Below the pieces are notes generated by a model that saw only the letters and a list, made by a program, of their open reading frames with translations, did no database searches and was not told the origin of the DNA. A program made the position numbers and the translations under genes. Positions 17,002 through 25,780 of a stretch of 64,000 nucleotides of DNA are shown here, piece by piece (positions within the stretch are counted from its first letter, which is position 1; every line of letters begins with the position of its first letter). This stretch comes from Rhodospirillales bacterium 24-66-33 (lineage in GTDB: Bacteria; Pseudomonadota; Alphaproteobacteria; Reyranellales; Reyranellaceae): assembly GCA_002281855.1 (NCBI GenBank), contig NCHQ01000006.1:1-64000 (forward strand), given 5' to 3'.

Positions 17002-18105
17002 TCAGGCGCCGGCCATCTGCGGGATATCCGTGTCGTTCAAACGCACCTTGCGGGCCGTGTCGACGAGCTGCTGCCAGGTGGTGGTGTCGATCGGCACGCC
17101 ATTCTTCTCGCGATCGAGCTTGCGCGCCCGCTCGGGCTCGCCCGGCACCAGCACCTCGTCGACGCCGGGCTGCGGCTTGGCCGACTTCACCCAGTCGATG
17201 AAGGTATCGACCTCGTCCTCGAAGAAGGCGGTGCCGCCCATCGAGTCGGGATCGATGATGATCGACAGCATGTTGTTGATGATGTCGGTGCCATTCTTCT
17301 TGATCGTGCGGGGGCTGTGCGTGCGGCCGCCGGTCAGCGCGCCGGCCAGCAGGTCGCAGATCACGGCCAGGCCGCCGCCCTTGTGCAGGCCGAACGGCAG
17401 GATGGCGCCGTAGGGCGGATTGTACATCACGCCGGGTTCGGTGGTGGCGTTGCCGGCGGCATCGATCAGGAGGCCTTCCTCCATCTGGATCTTCTTGTTG
17501 TTGGCGACCCTCACCTTGCCCATCGCGACCTGGCTGGTCGCGAAGTCGAGCACGATCGGCTCCCGGCCCTTGCGCGGAATGGCCGTGCAGTAGGGATTGG
17601 TGGTGAAGCGCGCCTCGGCGCCGCCGAACGGCGCGACCAACGACTTGTGGCCGTGCACGTTCACCCAATGGGTGCTCACCATGCCGGCGCGCGCGCACTG
17701 CTCGCCCCAGTGGCCGATCCGGCCGATGTGATGGGAGTTCTTCAGGCCGACGACGCAGACACCGTGCTTCTTCGCCCGCTCGATGCCGATGTCCATCGCC
17801 TCCTTGGCGATGACCTGGCCGTACCCGGCGCCGCCCTCGACCACGATCACCGCGCCGTTGTCGCGATCGATCGCGGCGTGATGGTTGCGCTTGCAGGCGC
17901 CGTTGAGGGTGTTCTGGATATAGGAGGGCATCATGCCGACGCCGTGGCTGTCATGGCCGAACAGGTTGGCGAGCACGAGATGGTCGGCGACCAGCTTCGC
18001 CTCTTCGGCAGAGCTGCCGTCGGCCCGGCAGATCGCCATGGTGAAAGCGTGCAGCCGGTCGGGCTCGATGCGGATTTCGCCCACGGATCCTTGGCCCTCG
18101 GCCAT
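17002..18105 (-). CDS. Ldh2/MdhC-family malate/L-lactate-type dehydrogenase
   Basis: A 367-residue NAD(P)-dependent oxidoreductase of the Ldh2 family, which acts on 2-hydroxy or 2-keto acids and cyclic imino acids. Recognisable segments are FGHDSHGVGMMPSYI near residue 48, NSHHIGRIGHWGEQC near 122 with the catalytic His region, and ILPFGLHKGGGLAVICDLLAG near 240. The frame opens about 49 codons upstream; the ATG at 18105, preceded by GGGGAG, matches the family start. It precedes the GST and cupin genes. The true substrate (malate, ureidoglycolate, sulfolactate or delta-1-pyrroline carboxylate) is not resolvable. Confidence 0.86.
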   Translation of the reverse strand: MAEGQGSVGEIRIEPDRLHAFTMAICRADGSSAEEAKLVADHLVLANLFGHDSHGVGMMPSYIQNTLNGACKRNHHAAIDRDNGAVIVVEGGAGYGQVIAKEAMDIGIERAKKHGVCVVGLKNSHHIGRIGHWGEQCARAGMVSTHWVNVHGHKSLVAPFGGAEARFTTNPYCTAIPRKGREPIVLDFATSQVAMGKVRVANNKKIQMEEGLLIDAAGNATTEPGVMYNPPYGAILPFGLHKGGGLAVICDLLAGALTGGRTHSPRTIKKNGTDIINNMLSIIIDPDSMGGTAFFEDEVDTFIDWVKSAKPQPGVDEVLVPGEPERARKLDREKNGVPIDTTTWQQLVDTARKVRLNDTDIPQMAGA

Positions 18106-18289
18106 CTCTCGTCTCCCCTTCACATTTCGGGCGGCAAGGTTCCGCGTCGCCACGACGCTGTCAACGCCGAAGCGGCGCCCTGATTTCGCCCTTCTGGGCA
18201 GCCAGACAGTCTGCGTCGTGGCTTGCTCCGGGCCACCCGTGGTAGTGACCATGCAAAGCCTTTCGTCGTTTCCAGGAATTGCGCACCGA

Positions 18290-20734
18290 ATGCGATCTCT
18301 CGCTCGCCTCGCATGGTTCGCGCTGCTCTTCGCAAGCGTCGCTGCTTCCGCCCAGACCGTGCCGCAGCCGCAGCGGCCCTTCAGTCAGCTCGCCGAACTC
18401 TGGGGTCGCCAGCTCGACCGCATCGCCACCCGCACCGAGCAGGCCGACCTGTTGCCGGTCGAGATCGACGGTTTGCGCGAGCAGACGACCGACGTTCGCA
18501 CCGCCGCGATGGCCGCCGCCGCCTTCGCCCGCAGCGACCTTGCCGACACAAAGAAGCTCCTGGCCCCGCTCGAACTGAAGCCCGGCACCGACGCACCGCC
18601 GGAAACCGATGCCGTGAAGGCGGACCGCGAACGGCTCACCGAGCAGGCCACGATCGCCGAGAGCCGGGTCAAGCAAAGCGAGGTGGTGATCGCCCGCGCC
18701 GACCAGTTGCTGGAGCGGCTGACCAAGCTGCGCGGCGAACTGGTGCTGCGGACCCTTCTGCGACACGACCCGTCTCCGCTCTCGCCCGGCGTATGGCACA
18801 AGATCGGCCCGCAGTTCGTGGCGTCGGTGAAGACGCTGACCGGCGCGATGGCGAACTGGAGCCAGGAGGGCTTCCTCACCCTGAGCGCCGGCAGCCCCGA
18901 GCTGGTGCCGCTTGGCCTTTGGGCCGCGCTCACGATCATCCTGTGGTGGGTCGGGCGCGCCCTGCGCCGGCGCTTCGGCCGGGGCGGCACGCACATCGAC
19001 GCCCGGCGCGACCAGACCATCGTCAGCGCGATCGATGGGCTCGGCCTCGTGCTCGTCCCCGTCCTGGCGGTGTGGCTGATCGGCAAGCTCCTGCTCGCGA
19101 GCAATCCGCCGTCGCCGATCGACGTCCTGATCCCCGAGGCCGTGGGTCGCCTCATTCTGCTGCTGCTGGTGTTCGGCATGACCGCCGCAGCCCTGTCGCC
19201 GGAACGCCCCGAATGGCGCGTCCTGCCGTTTAGCGACGACAGTGCCCACTACCTGTCGAGAGCGCTGAGGCGGCTCTACTCGGTCAGCCTGCCGCTCGAA
19301 TTCGTCTACCTCGCGCTCAGCCGCGGCGAGGGCCGCGATGCCGTCGCCTCGGTCGGCGCCGTCGTGCTGACGGCCGTCGTGGCCCTGCTCAGCCTGCCGA
19401 CCCTGTCGAACCGCGCCTGGCACGCCGACCGCCCCGAGGGTTCCGAACTGCCGCCGATGATCGGCGGGACCTGGTGGGCGGTCGCACGCCTGCTGCTGGT
19501 CGTCGCCGTCCTGTCGTCGATCGTCTGTTCGCTGATCGGCTACGCGACCCTGGGCGCGCACCTGCACACCGCGATTTCGACGACCTGCCTGCTGATCGCG
19601 ATCGCCTTCCTTCTGCACAAGCTGGTGGCCGATCTCCTCGACGCCGCAGCCGCCCCGGGCACGCCCTCCGGCACCTTCGTCCGCAGCGCCTTCGGCCTCG
19701 CACCGGACAGCACGCTGCGCGGCCAGTATCTGGTGCTGCTGCTGTTCGACGCCGCCCTGGTCCTGCTGCTGGCGATCGCCATCCCGGCGGCCTGGAACGT
19801 CGACACCGATGCGATGCTCGACGGCCTGGGCCAGCTCGTGCGCGGCGTCAAAGTCGGCGGCGTCACCATCTCGCTCGGCAATGTCGGCATGGCGATCGTC
19901 GCCTTCTTCGTCTGCATGCTGCTGGCACGCCTGGTGCGCAGCATCGTGCGCGACCGCGTGATGCCGACCGTCGACGCGCCGCTGCCGCTGCGCCAGTCGA
20001 TTGATGCCGGCCTCAATTATGCGGGCGTGATGATCGCCATCCTGGTGGGGATCGGCGCCCTGGGCGTCGATTTCACCAATCTGGCCATCGTCCTGGGCGC
20101 CTTGTCGGTCGGCATCGGCCTCGGACTCCAGAACATCGCCAACAACGTGATTTCGGGCGTCATCCTGCTGGTCGAACGGCCGATCAAGGCGGGCGACTGG
20201 GTGACGGTGAGCGGCCACGAGGGCTTCGTGCGGCGCATCAACATCCGGGCCACCGAAATCGAGACGTTCCAGCGCACGCACGTCATCGTACCCAACAGCA
20301 TGTTCCTGCAGAATCCGGTGGTTAACCGCACCTATTCCGACACGTCGAGCCGCCTCGAGATCACCCTCACCGTGCCGGTCGGCTCGGACGTCGATGCCAT
20401 GGAGTCGATCCTGCGCGAGGCGGCGCTGGCGCATGCGCGCGTGCTGCGAATCCCGGCGCCAATCGTGCGCTTCGTCAAGGTCGGAACGGACGGCCTCCAG
20501 TTCGAGCTGTTCGTGTTCGTCGCGCGGCTCGAGGACCGGCTGATCGTGACCAACGATCTCAACCGGGCGATCCTGGCCAAGCTGATCGGACAGAAGATCA
20601 TCAATCCAGCTGCAGTCCCGGAAATCAGGCTGCGCGGCCTCGACAAGGTGAACTTCTCCCTCCACGCCGATCCCTCGCCCGAGACGAAGGAAAGCTCCCC
20701 CGACAGGCCGGGCGATGGCCCCGCGGCGTCGTAG
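18290..20734 (+). CDS. large MscS-family mechanosensitive channel with N-terminal DUF3772-like periplasmic domain
   Basis: An 814-residue protein with a clear signal peptide (RLAWFALLFASVAASAQT) and a long periplasmic helical region (about 25-190) resembling DUF3772. Many membrane segments (about 200-600) follow. The MscS pore and beta domain is at about 595-690, recognised by LSVGIGLGLQNIANNVISG, then RPIKAGDWVTVSGHEGFV. A cytosolic vestibule domain ends the protein. The frame opens earlier and an ATG at 18251 is an alternative start; 18290 gives the cleaner signal peptide. It should release solutes under osmotic downshock. Its end overlaps the next gene by 20 nt. Confidence 0.87.
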   Translation: MRSLARLAWFALLFASVAASAQTVPQPQRPFSQLAELWGRQLDRIATRTEQADLLPVEIDGLREQTTDVRTAAMAAAAFARSDLADTKKLLAPLELKPGTDAPPETDAVKADRERLTEQATIAESRVKQSEVVIARADQLLERLTKLRGELVLRTLLRHDPSPLSPGVWHKIGPQFVASVKTLTGAMANWSQEGFLTLSAGSPELVPLGLWAALTIILWWVGRALRRRFGRGGTHIDARRDQTIVSAIDGLGLVLVPVLAVWLIGKLLLASNPPSPIDVLIPEAVGRLILLLLVFGMTAAALSPERPEWRVLPFSDDSAHYLSRALRRLYSVSLPLEFVYLALSRGEGRDAVASVGAVVLTAVVALLSLPTLSNRAWHADRPEGSELPPMIGGTWWAVARLLLVVAVLSSIVCSLIGYATLGAHLHTAISTTCLLIAIAFLLHKLVADLLDAAAAPGTPSGTFVRSAFGLAPDSTLRGQYLVLLLFDAALVLLLAIAIPAAWNVDTDAMLDGLGQLVRGVKVGGVTISLGNVGMAIVAFFVCMLLARLVRSIVRDRVMPTVDAPLPLRQSIDAGLNYAGVMIAILVGIGALGVDFTNLAIVLGALSVGIGLGLQNIANNVISGVILLVERPIKAGDWVTVSGHEGFVRRINIRATEIETFQRTHVIVPNSMFLQNPVVNRTYSDTSSRLEITLTVPVGSDVDAMESILREAALAHARVLRIPAPIVRFVKVGTDGLQFELFVFVARLEDRLIVTNDLNRAILAKLIGQKIINPAAVPEIRLRGLDKVNFSLHADPSPETKESSPDRPGDGPAAS

Positions 20735-21773
20735 GGACGAGGCGCCGCCCTGGCGCTGGCCGCTCTATGCGTTGTTCGCCGCGGCGGTGTTCGCGGGCGG
20801 GGCGATGTGGGCCTACGCGCCGTCGCTGCCGCCGGAGACCCTGATCGCGCGCTACGCCAACGACCGCTCGCGCTTCGTCGATGTCGGCGGCGTCAGCGCC
20901 CATGTCCGCGAGCAGGGCAATCCCGACGGGGTGCCGATCGTGCTGATTCATGGCTCGAACGGCTCGCTGCACGTGTGGGAGGGCTGGGCGCGCGAGCTGG
21001 GCAAGGAGGCGCGGGTCATCTCCGTCGACCTGCCGGGCCATGGCCTGACCGGCACCTGGCCGCGCGACGAGTACACGGTCGAGGCCTATGCCGACTTCAT
21101 CGAGGTGCTGATCGACACGCTGCACCTCGACAAGGTCGTCGTGGCCGGCCATTCGCTGGGCGCCGCCGTCGCCTGGACCTTTGCGGCCACGCGACCCGAT
21201 CGCGTCATCCAGCTCGTGCTGGTCGATGCCGCCGGCTATCCGCGCCAGGATGGCAGCGCGCCGCTGCCGACCCGGCTGGCCCGCACGCCCCTGGTCGGCG
21301 ATTTCGGCATCTACTTCAAGCCGGAGGGCATGGTCCGCCGGTCGCTCGCCGACGCCTATGCCGATCCCGCGATGGTGACGGCCGAGAGGGTCAAGCGCTA
21401 TGCCGAGCTGCAGCGCTTCCCCGGCAACCGCGAGGCGACGCTGCAGCGTGCCCGCACCCAGGAGCCGCTCGATCCGACGATGCTGAGGCGCCTCGACGTG
21501 CCCACCTTGATCATCTGGGGCGCCAAGGACCGCTGGGTCCCGGTTGCCGATGCCTTCCGCTTCCAGGAGGACATCAAGGGCGCCAAGCTCGAGATCTTCG
21601 AGAATCTCGGTCACAACCCGATGGAGGAGGCGCCGCGCGCGACGGCCGCCGTGGTCGCGGCCTTCCTGGCCAACGCTCCGCTGCCGCCGCAGTCGAGCGC
21701 CCCGGTGGAGCCCGACGCGGACGTCACCGTCGACGATATCGTCCAACCGGCGATCGTGCCGGAGAAGGATTAG
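20715..21773 (+). CDS. membrane-anchored alpha/beta hydrolase
   Basis: A 352-residue protein with an N-terminal membrane anchor (about 15-35) and an alpha/beta-hydrolase fold. The oxyanion region is IHGSNGSLHVW (about 79-88). The nucleophile Ser147 lies in AGHSLGAA, and the acid and base are Asp of WGAKDRW and His of NLGHNPMEE near the C-terminus. A 35-residue Pro/Ala/Asp-rich tail follows the catalytic domain. The start overlaps the end of the MscS gene by 20 nt, so the two are probably co-transcribed. The substrate is unknown; haloalkane- or ester-type hydrolases share this architecture. Confidence 0.85.
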   Translation: MAPRRRRDEAPPWRWPLYALFAAAVFAGGAMWAYAPSLPPETLIARYANDRSRFVDVGGVSAHVREQGNPDGVPIVLIHGSNGSLHVWEGWARELGKEARVISVDLPGHGLTGTWPRDEYTVEAYADFIEVLIDTLHLDKVVVAGHSLGAAVAWTFAATRPDRVIQLVLVDAAGYPRQDGSAPLPTRLARTPLVGDFGIYFKPEGMVRRSLADAYADPAMVTAERVKRYAELQRFPGNREATLQRARTQEPLDPTMLRRLDVPTLIIWGAKDRWVPVADAFRFQEDIKGAKLEIFENLGHNPMEEAPRATAAVVAAFLANAPLPPQSSAPVEPDADVTVDDIVQPAIVPEKD

Positions 21774-21806
21774 GCGGCAGCAGCTGGAGGCGACGGTCCC
21801 CACACT

Positions 21807-21894
21807 TGTCATCCTGAGCGAAGCGAAGGATCTCTCGCCGGCCACGCAGTCCGTTGGTCGCTCCGCCAGGTCCTTCGCTGCGCTCAGGACGACA
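21807..21894. repeat. intergenic palindromic repeat, family B copy 2
   Basis: Same architecture as the element at 6227-6314: a left arm with TGTCATCCTGAGCGAAGCGA and an inverted right arm with TTCGCTGCGCTCAGGACGACA. The centre (about 45 nt) is only partly similar, sharing GTCCNTTGGTCGC-like sequence. It lies between the convergent hydrolase and selenoprotein genes. Confidence 0.75.
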
Positions 21895-21902
21895 GTTTTG
21901 TC

Positions 21903-22427
21903 CTAAGCGCTCTTCAGCAGCGCCATCACCTGGGCGAAGGCGCGGTCGGCGATCTCGTCGATCTCGGCCCGGGTGCGGTTCTGGATCGGATGCGGGACGT
22001 AGACGACCGCCGGCTCGAAGCCCAGCGCATCGCTTTGCGCGGTGACGCCGTCCACGAACTCGGTGGTCACGATGTTGACGCCGGGCAGGCCGCGGCCGTC
22101 GAGACTATGTAGGTCGTGCAGACTGCACGATGTGCAGGAGCCTCAATCGCTTAAGGCGATCACCGCGAGCTGTGCCTCGGCCGCGATCGTCTGCAGCACC
22201 GACGCCGGCGCGACCTTGGTGTTGGTGGGCTTGCGATAGCGCTTGGTGGCCACGCCGGCCGCCTTGAAGTGGCCCTCGAGCCGGTCGAGGAACACCGCGC
22301 CCCCCGACTTGCCGATATCCATCAGCGCCACGACCTTGCCGTCGAGCGACGGCGGCGGGGCGAGGCGGGCGCGGCGCGTCGGCGAGGTCTCGGCCGTGGG
22401 ATCGCGCAGCTTGCTCGAATAGTTCAT
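21903..22427 (-). CDS. UGSC-family selenoprotein (in-frame TGA read as selenocysteine)
   Basis: The frame from the ATG at 22427 reaches a TGA at 22143-22145 and then continues without interruption for 79 more codons to a TAG at 21903-21905. Read through, it is a 174-residue protein with Sec95 in the motif Asp-Sec-Gly-Ser-Cys98-Thr-Ser-Cys101, followed by SLHDLHSLDGRGLPGV. The N-terminal part contains LDGKVVALMDIGKSGG and YRKPTNTKVAPASVL, typical of the UGSC protein family, in which homologues have either Sec or Cys at this place. A SECIS-like hairpin follows the TGA at the correct distance. A redox role is likely from Sec and two nearby Cys, but the reaction is unknown. It lies 13 nt after the thioredoxin-domain gene. 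The alternative, a pseudogene or sequencing error, is less likely because the downstream frame, motif and hairpin are all intact. Confidence 0.87.
22114..22130 (-). promoter_or_regulatory. bacterial SECIS-like hairpin
   Basis: On the minus strand TCGTGCA pairs perfectly with TGCACGA (7 bp) around the loop GTC. The loop begins with G and lies 19 nt after the TGA codon. Known bacterial SECIS elements need a G in the first two loop positions and about 16-37 nt between UGA and the loop, so both conditions are met. SelB would bind here to recruit Sec-tRNA. Confidence 0.75.
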
Positions 22428-22440
22428 GAACCGGTGTCCT

Positions 22441-23883
22441 TCAGCGAATCTCGTGGGTGACGGCCTGGCATTCCTCGCGCACGCGCTGTCCGGGCCAGCC
22501 GCCGATGATGGCGGAGAATAGACCGGCGGGGCCGCCGGCGCGAACGATCAGCAGACCGTCAGGCGGAAACTTGTCGACGATCTTGTCGGCCATCGAGGCG
22601 GGCAGCCCTTCCGCCACGCCTTGCGCCCCGTGGATCAGGTCGCGGCCGGGCCGCTTGAGGGCCTGATAGAGTTCGTCCTCGATGCGCCGGCGGTTCCAGC
22701 CGCCCTCCTTGAAGATCCGGTAATGCTCGGGCGAGAGCACCAGCACGGCGTTGCCCGAGTCGCAGAGCTTGGGATGGCCGACCCCGAACAGGCCCATCGC
22801 CAGGGAGCGCGCGAGCTCTTCCGGCGTGCGGGATTTCTGGTCGATGAAGCCGTGCACGCCTTCGGCATGGAACAGCGTGACGGCGCTCTTGCCGGCCGCG
22901 ATGCCACGGCGCTGCGCCAGCGGCTCCCAGTCGGGATCGGATTCGTCCTCGGCGAAGCAGAACGTGTACTTGCCGGGATTGCCCAGGGTAGCGCGATCCA
23001 TGCCGCCGGGCAGGCCGCCGCCGACGTTGCGCACGATGAGCTGGAGCGCGCGGCCGATCGTGGCATTGGCGCGATTGCCCTGGCCCAGCGCGTTGATGCC
23101 GGAATTCATGCCGACCGCCTTGGCCGCCGGTCCGTTGATGATCACCAGCGGCCCCGCGAAATGCGTGGTGCAGAGCAGGCCGTGCAGCACGAACAGCGGA
23201 TCGAGCGCCGCCTCCAGCACGCCCAGCACGACGGGCATGTATTCCGGCTTGCAGCCCGCCATCACGGCGTTGATCGCCACCTTCTCGACCGTGCAGGGCG
23301 CAAGGTTGGGCGGGATCAGGCCCACGATTTCGTCGGGCTTGCGGTCGGTGCCGCCCAGCATGCGCAGGATGCGTTCGTCGGTCGGCGGCACGACGGGCAG
23401 GCCGTCGCTCCAGCCGCGCTCGAAGCAGGCCTCGATGGGATCGTCCCATTCGCCGACCGGAATCTCGCGCGACGCGAGGCCGGGATCGCCGTAGCGCGCG
23501 ATCAGCGCTTCCTGCACGCCGGGCTCGACGCTGCGCGAGCCGCAGCCCGGTTGCCAGGCCGGCAGGCCTTCGCCCGCGGCCGCCTGGCCGGCCAGCCGGG
23601 TCCATTCGGCGCGATCCCAGCCCACGGTGCGCCCGACCTCGCGGCCGCCTTCGTAGCGGATCAGGGTCGGCACGGCTTCGATGTTGAGATGAAACGACCG
23701 TTCGAGCTGCTGGTCGTCGAGCACGCGGCCGACGCCTGAGGGAAAGGCCGGATCGTCCTGGGTGATGACGGTGAGCGGGCCCGCTTTGTCGAGGCTCTGC
23801 ATTACCGGCTCGACCAGCACGCAGGTATGGCACTCGTGCTTGGCGACGATCACCAGCCCGTCCGCGGGCAGAAGCTCAATCAT
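22441..23883 (-). CDS. thioredoxin-like domain fused to a large uncharacterised domain
   Basis: A 480-residue protein. Residues about 1-115 look like a thioredoxin fold: a CHTC pair (Cys18, Cys21) after a short beta strand, and a cis-Pro-type segment IEAVPTLIRYEGG near residue 68. Residues about 145-480 form a second domain I cannot name. It opens with ERGWSDGLPVVPPT and contains conserved-looking blocks VEKVAINAVMAGCKPEYMPVV, GPLVIINGPAAKAVGMN and VRNVGGGLPGGMDRATLGNP, with several Cys. No signal peptide is apparent, so it is probably cytoplasmic. Its start overlaps the preceding hydrolase gene by 8 nt and it ends 13 nt before the selenoprotein, so a shared redox pathway is likely; the reaction is unknown. 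Confidence 0.75.
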   Translation of the reverse strand: MIELLPADGLVIVAKHECHTCVLVEPVMQSLDKAGPLTVITQDDPAFPSGVGRVLDDQQLERSFHLNIEAVPTLIRYEGGREVGRTVGWDRAEWTRLAGQAAAGEGLPAWQPGCGSRSVEPGVQEALIARYGDPGLASREIPVGEWDDPIEACFERGWSDGLPVVPPTDERILRMLGGTDRKPDEIVGLIPPNLAPCTVEKVAINAVMAGCKPEYMPVVLGVLEAALDPLFVLHGLLCTTHFAGPLVIINGPAAKAVGMNSGINALGQGNRANATIGRALQLIVRNVGGGLPGGMDRATLGNPGKYTFCFAEDESDPDWEPLAQRRGIAAGKSAVTLFHAEGVHGFIDQKSRTPEELARSLAMGLFGVGHPKLCDSGNAVLVLSPEHYRIFKEGGWNRRRIEDELYQALKRPGRDLIHGAQGVAEGLPASMADKIVDKFPPDGLLIVRAGGPAGLFSAIIGGWPGQRVREECQAVTHEIR

Positions 23884-24844
23884 TCAGCAGAGCCTCCACC
23901 TGGGCATCGATGAACGCGGCATCCTCGGGATTGTCGCGCGGGTTGCCGGCGCGATGACCCCAGACCGACGGGATCTCCACCAGCTTCCCGTACTTCAGAT
24001 ACGGCAACTCTTCCCTGTTGTCGTCGGTCTGGAAGTAGAGATCGGTGGCCGACGGCATCAGCAGCACCTTCGCCTTGATGCCGGCCAGCGCCATCTGCAG
24101 ATCGCCGCGATAGAGATCGTTGGCCGAAATGTCGCCATGCTGCCAGGTCCAGAGCTGGGCCAGCAGGTCGTTCCTGTCGCGCCGCAGGAAGTTGGCCTCC
24201 CAGGAGCGCACGAGGAAATCCTCGAGGCTGGTGAAGCCCAGCCCGCGCCACATCTCGCGGCGATAGAAGGTCTGGCTGAGCGCCCACCCGGCATAAATGC
24301 GGCCCATCGCCCGCAAGCCGAGCTGCGGCGTCGCCGCCGCCTCCAGGGTGGTGCGGATGCCTTCGAGGAAGACGAAGTTGTGCGGCGCGGTCTTCGCCGA
24401 GCCGCAATTGACCACGATGCGCTCCACCGCCTCGCCGAACAGCGCGCCCCAGTGATAGGCCTGCTGGGCGCCCATCGACCAGCCATAGACCAGCTTCAGC
24501 CGGTCGATGCCGAACAGCTCGACCAGCATCTGCCGCTGCAGCATGACGTTGTCGTAGGTCGTGACCTCGGGGAAATCCGGCGTGTTGGACGGCGACGAGG
24601 ACAGGCCGTTGGTCAGCATGTTGGGAATGACGACGAAGTAGCGGCTGGGATCGAGGCAGCGCCGCACGTCGACCAGCCACTCGATGTCGGTGTGATGGGC
24701 GCCGTAGCTGGTCGGGTAGAGGATGACGTTGTCGCGCCGGGGCGACAGCGTGCCGTAGGTCTTCCACACGATGCGGGCCTGCTTCAGCGTGCCGCCGCGC
24801 TGCAGCCGGACGTGATCGGCCGACCAGATGCCTTCCTTCGCCAT
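23876..24844 (-). CDS. MetX-like alpha/beta hydrolase (homoserine O-acetyltransferase family)
   Basis: A 322-residue alpha/beta-hydrolase of the MetX-related group. The N-terminal RIVWKTYGTLSPRRDNVIL resembles MetX, the nucleophile is Ser123 in YGWSMGAQQAYHW, and the acid and base are Asp in ATDLYFQTDD and His in WGHRAGNP near the C-terminus. It is shorter than true homoserine acetyltransferases (about 370-390 residues), and no methionine genes are nearby, so another acyl transfer or hydrolysis is more likely. It lies between a fatty acid desaturase and the thioredoxin-domain gene, overlapping the latter by 8 nt. Confidence 0.8.
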   Translation of the reverse strand: MAKEGIWSADHVRLQRGGTLKQARIVWKTYGTLSPRRDNVILYPTSYGAHHTDIEWLVDVRRCLDPSRYFVVIPNMLTNGLSSSPSNTPDFPEVTTYDNVMLQRQMLVELFGIDRLKLVYGWSMGAQQAYHWGALFGEAVERIVVNCGSAKTAPHNFVFLEGIRTTLEAAATPQLGLRAMGRIYAGWALSQTFYRREMWRGLGFTSLEDFLVRSWEANFLRRDRNDLLAQLWTWQHGDISANDLYRGDLQMALAGIKAKVLLMPSATDLYFQTDDNREELPYLKYGKLVEIPSVWGHRAGNPRDNPEDAAFIDAQVEALLND

Positions 24845-24856
24845 GTCCGCCCCCCC

Positions 24857-25780
24857 TCAGCCGAAGCTGCGGATGATCTCTCCATGCGTCTGAGTATAGC
24901 TCTTCGCGACGTATTTCAGGTGCGGCCGCAGGTGCCGGTGCGCCTCGGGCAGGTGGTGGAACGGGATGTTGGGCAGCAGGTGATGCTCGGCATGGTACGG
25001 CAGGTTCCACATCAGGAAGCGCACGATCGGGTTGGACAGGGTCGTGCGCGTGTTGGCGAACCCGTCGTCGCTGTTGGGACACAGCGTATGCTCGGTCAGG
25101 AGATAGAGCCGCAGCAGGGGCAGGCCGACCAGCAGCGGGATGAACCAGACCCAGAGCAGCACGTCGGTCCGCAGCAGGATCGAGCCCACGATCAGCACCG
25201 CATAGAGGGCCAGCAGCCAGCGCCCCCAGCGCCGCACCTCGGGCCACGCCGAGTCGTGGATGTAGGTCACGTCGCCCTTGAAGCCGAAGGGGAACAGGAA
25301 GATGTCGCGCACGCGGATCATCAGGAACGGAATCGAGCTGATGCGAAACAGATAGCTGCGCCACCCGGTCGGCGTGACCGAGGTGATCAGTTCGGGATCG
25401 CGCTCGGGATCCTGGGTGTAGCGGTGATGGGCGAGGTGATAGTGCCGGTAGAAGCCGGCATTGTTCAGGATCGCCGCGCCCGAGAAGAAGGCCAGCAGGT
25501 CGGCCATCCAGCGCGTCTTGAACGAGCCGTAGTGCACCGACTCGTGCATGGCGCCGAACAGTGAATTCACGAAGATGCCCTGCAGCAGCAGCGCGGGCAG
25601 CACCCACCAGGTGCCACGGGTCTCGAGCACCAGCCAGCCGCCGAGGACCAGCAGCACACAATGCGCCGCCGTCTGGATCAGGCCCTTGGTATCGTCACGG
25701 GCATAGAGGCGCTTCAGCACCTCCGCCGGCACCACCCGCATCTGGCGGGCGCGCTGGCCGGTTACTGTATAGGTGCCCAT
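24857..25780 (-). CDS. membrane fatty acid desaturase family protein
   Basis: A 307-residue integral membrane di-iron enzyme. The three His boxes are HESVH (79-83), HLAHH (115-119) and HAEHH (263-267), in the order and spacing of acyl desaturases and related hydroxylases or ketolases. Four membrane segments are visible around them. The ATG at 25780 lies inside the end of the upstream flavoprotein gene (19-nt overlap), so the two are coupled. The family would insert a double bond or hydroxyl in a lipid; the substrate here is unknown. Its place in the selenoprotein operon is unusual. Confidence 0.85.
   Translation of the reverse strand: MGTYTVTGQRARQMRVVPAEVLKRLYARDDTKGLIQTAAHCVLLVLGGWLVLETRGTWWVLPALLLQGIFVNSLFGAMHESVHYGSFKTRWMADLLAFFSGAAILNNAGFYRHYHLAHHRYTQDPERDPELITSVTPTGWRSYLFRISSIPFLMIRVRDIFLFPFGFKGDVTYIHDSAWPEVRRWGRWLLALYAVLIVGSILLRTDVLLWVWFIPLLVGLPLLRLYLLTEHTLCPNSDDGFANTRTTLSNPIVRFLMWNLPYHAEHHLLPNIPFHHLPEAHRHLRPHLKYVAKSYTQTHGEIIRSFG

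Noticed and set aside
18161..20665. 834-codon minus-strand open frame opposite the MscS gene
   Set aside because: Same shadow pattern; the plus strand has a complete signal peptide and MscS motifs.
22143..22427. 94-residue protein ending at the TGA, treated as a complete gene or a pseudogene
   Set aside because: The frame continues for 79 sense codons with the GSC-x-x-C motif and a SECIS-like hairpin, so selenocysteine decoding explains the data better than truncation or error.
23876..24844. Homoserine O-acetyltransferase (metX) proper
   Set aside because: About 60 residues too short and no methionine genes nearby; only the superfamily can be supported.
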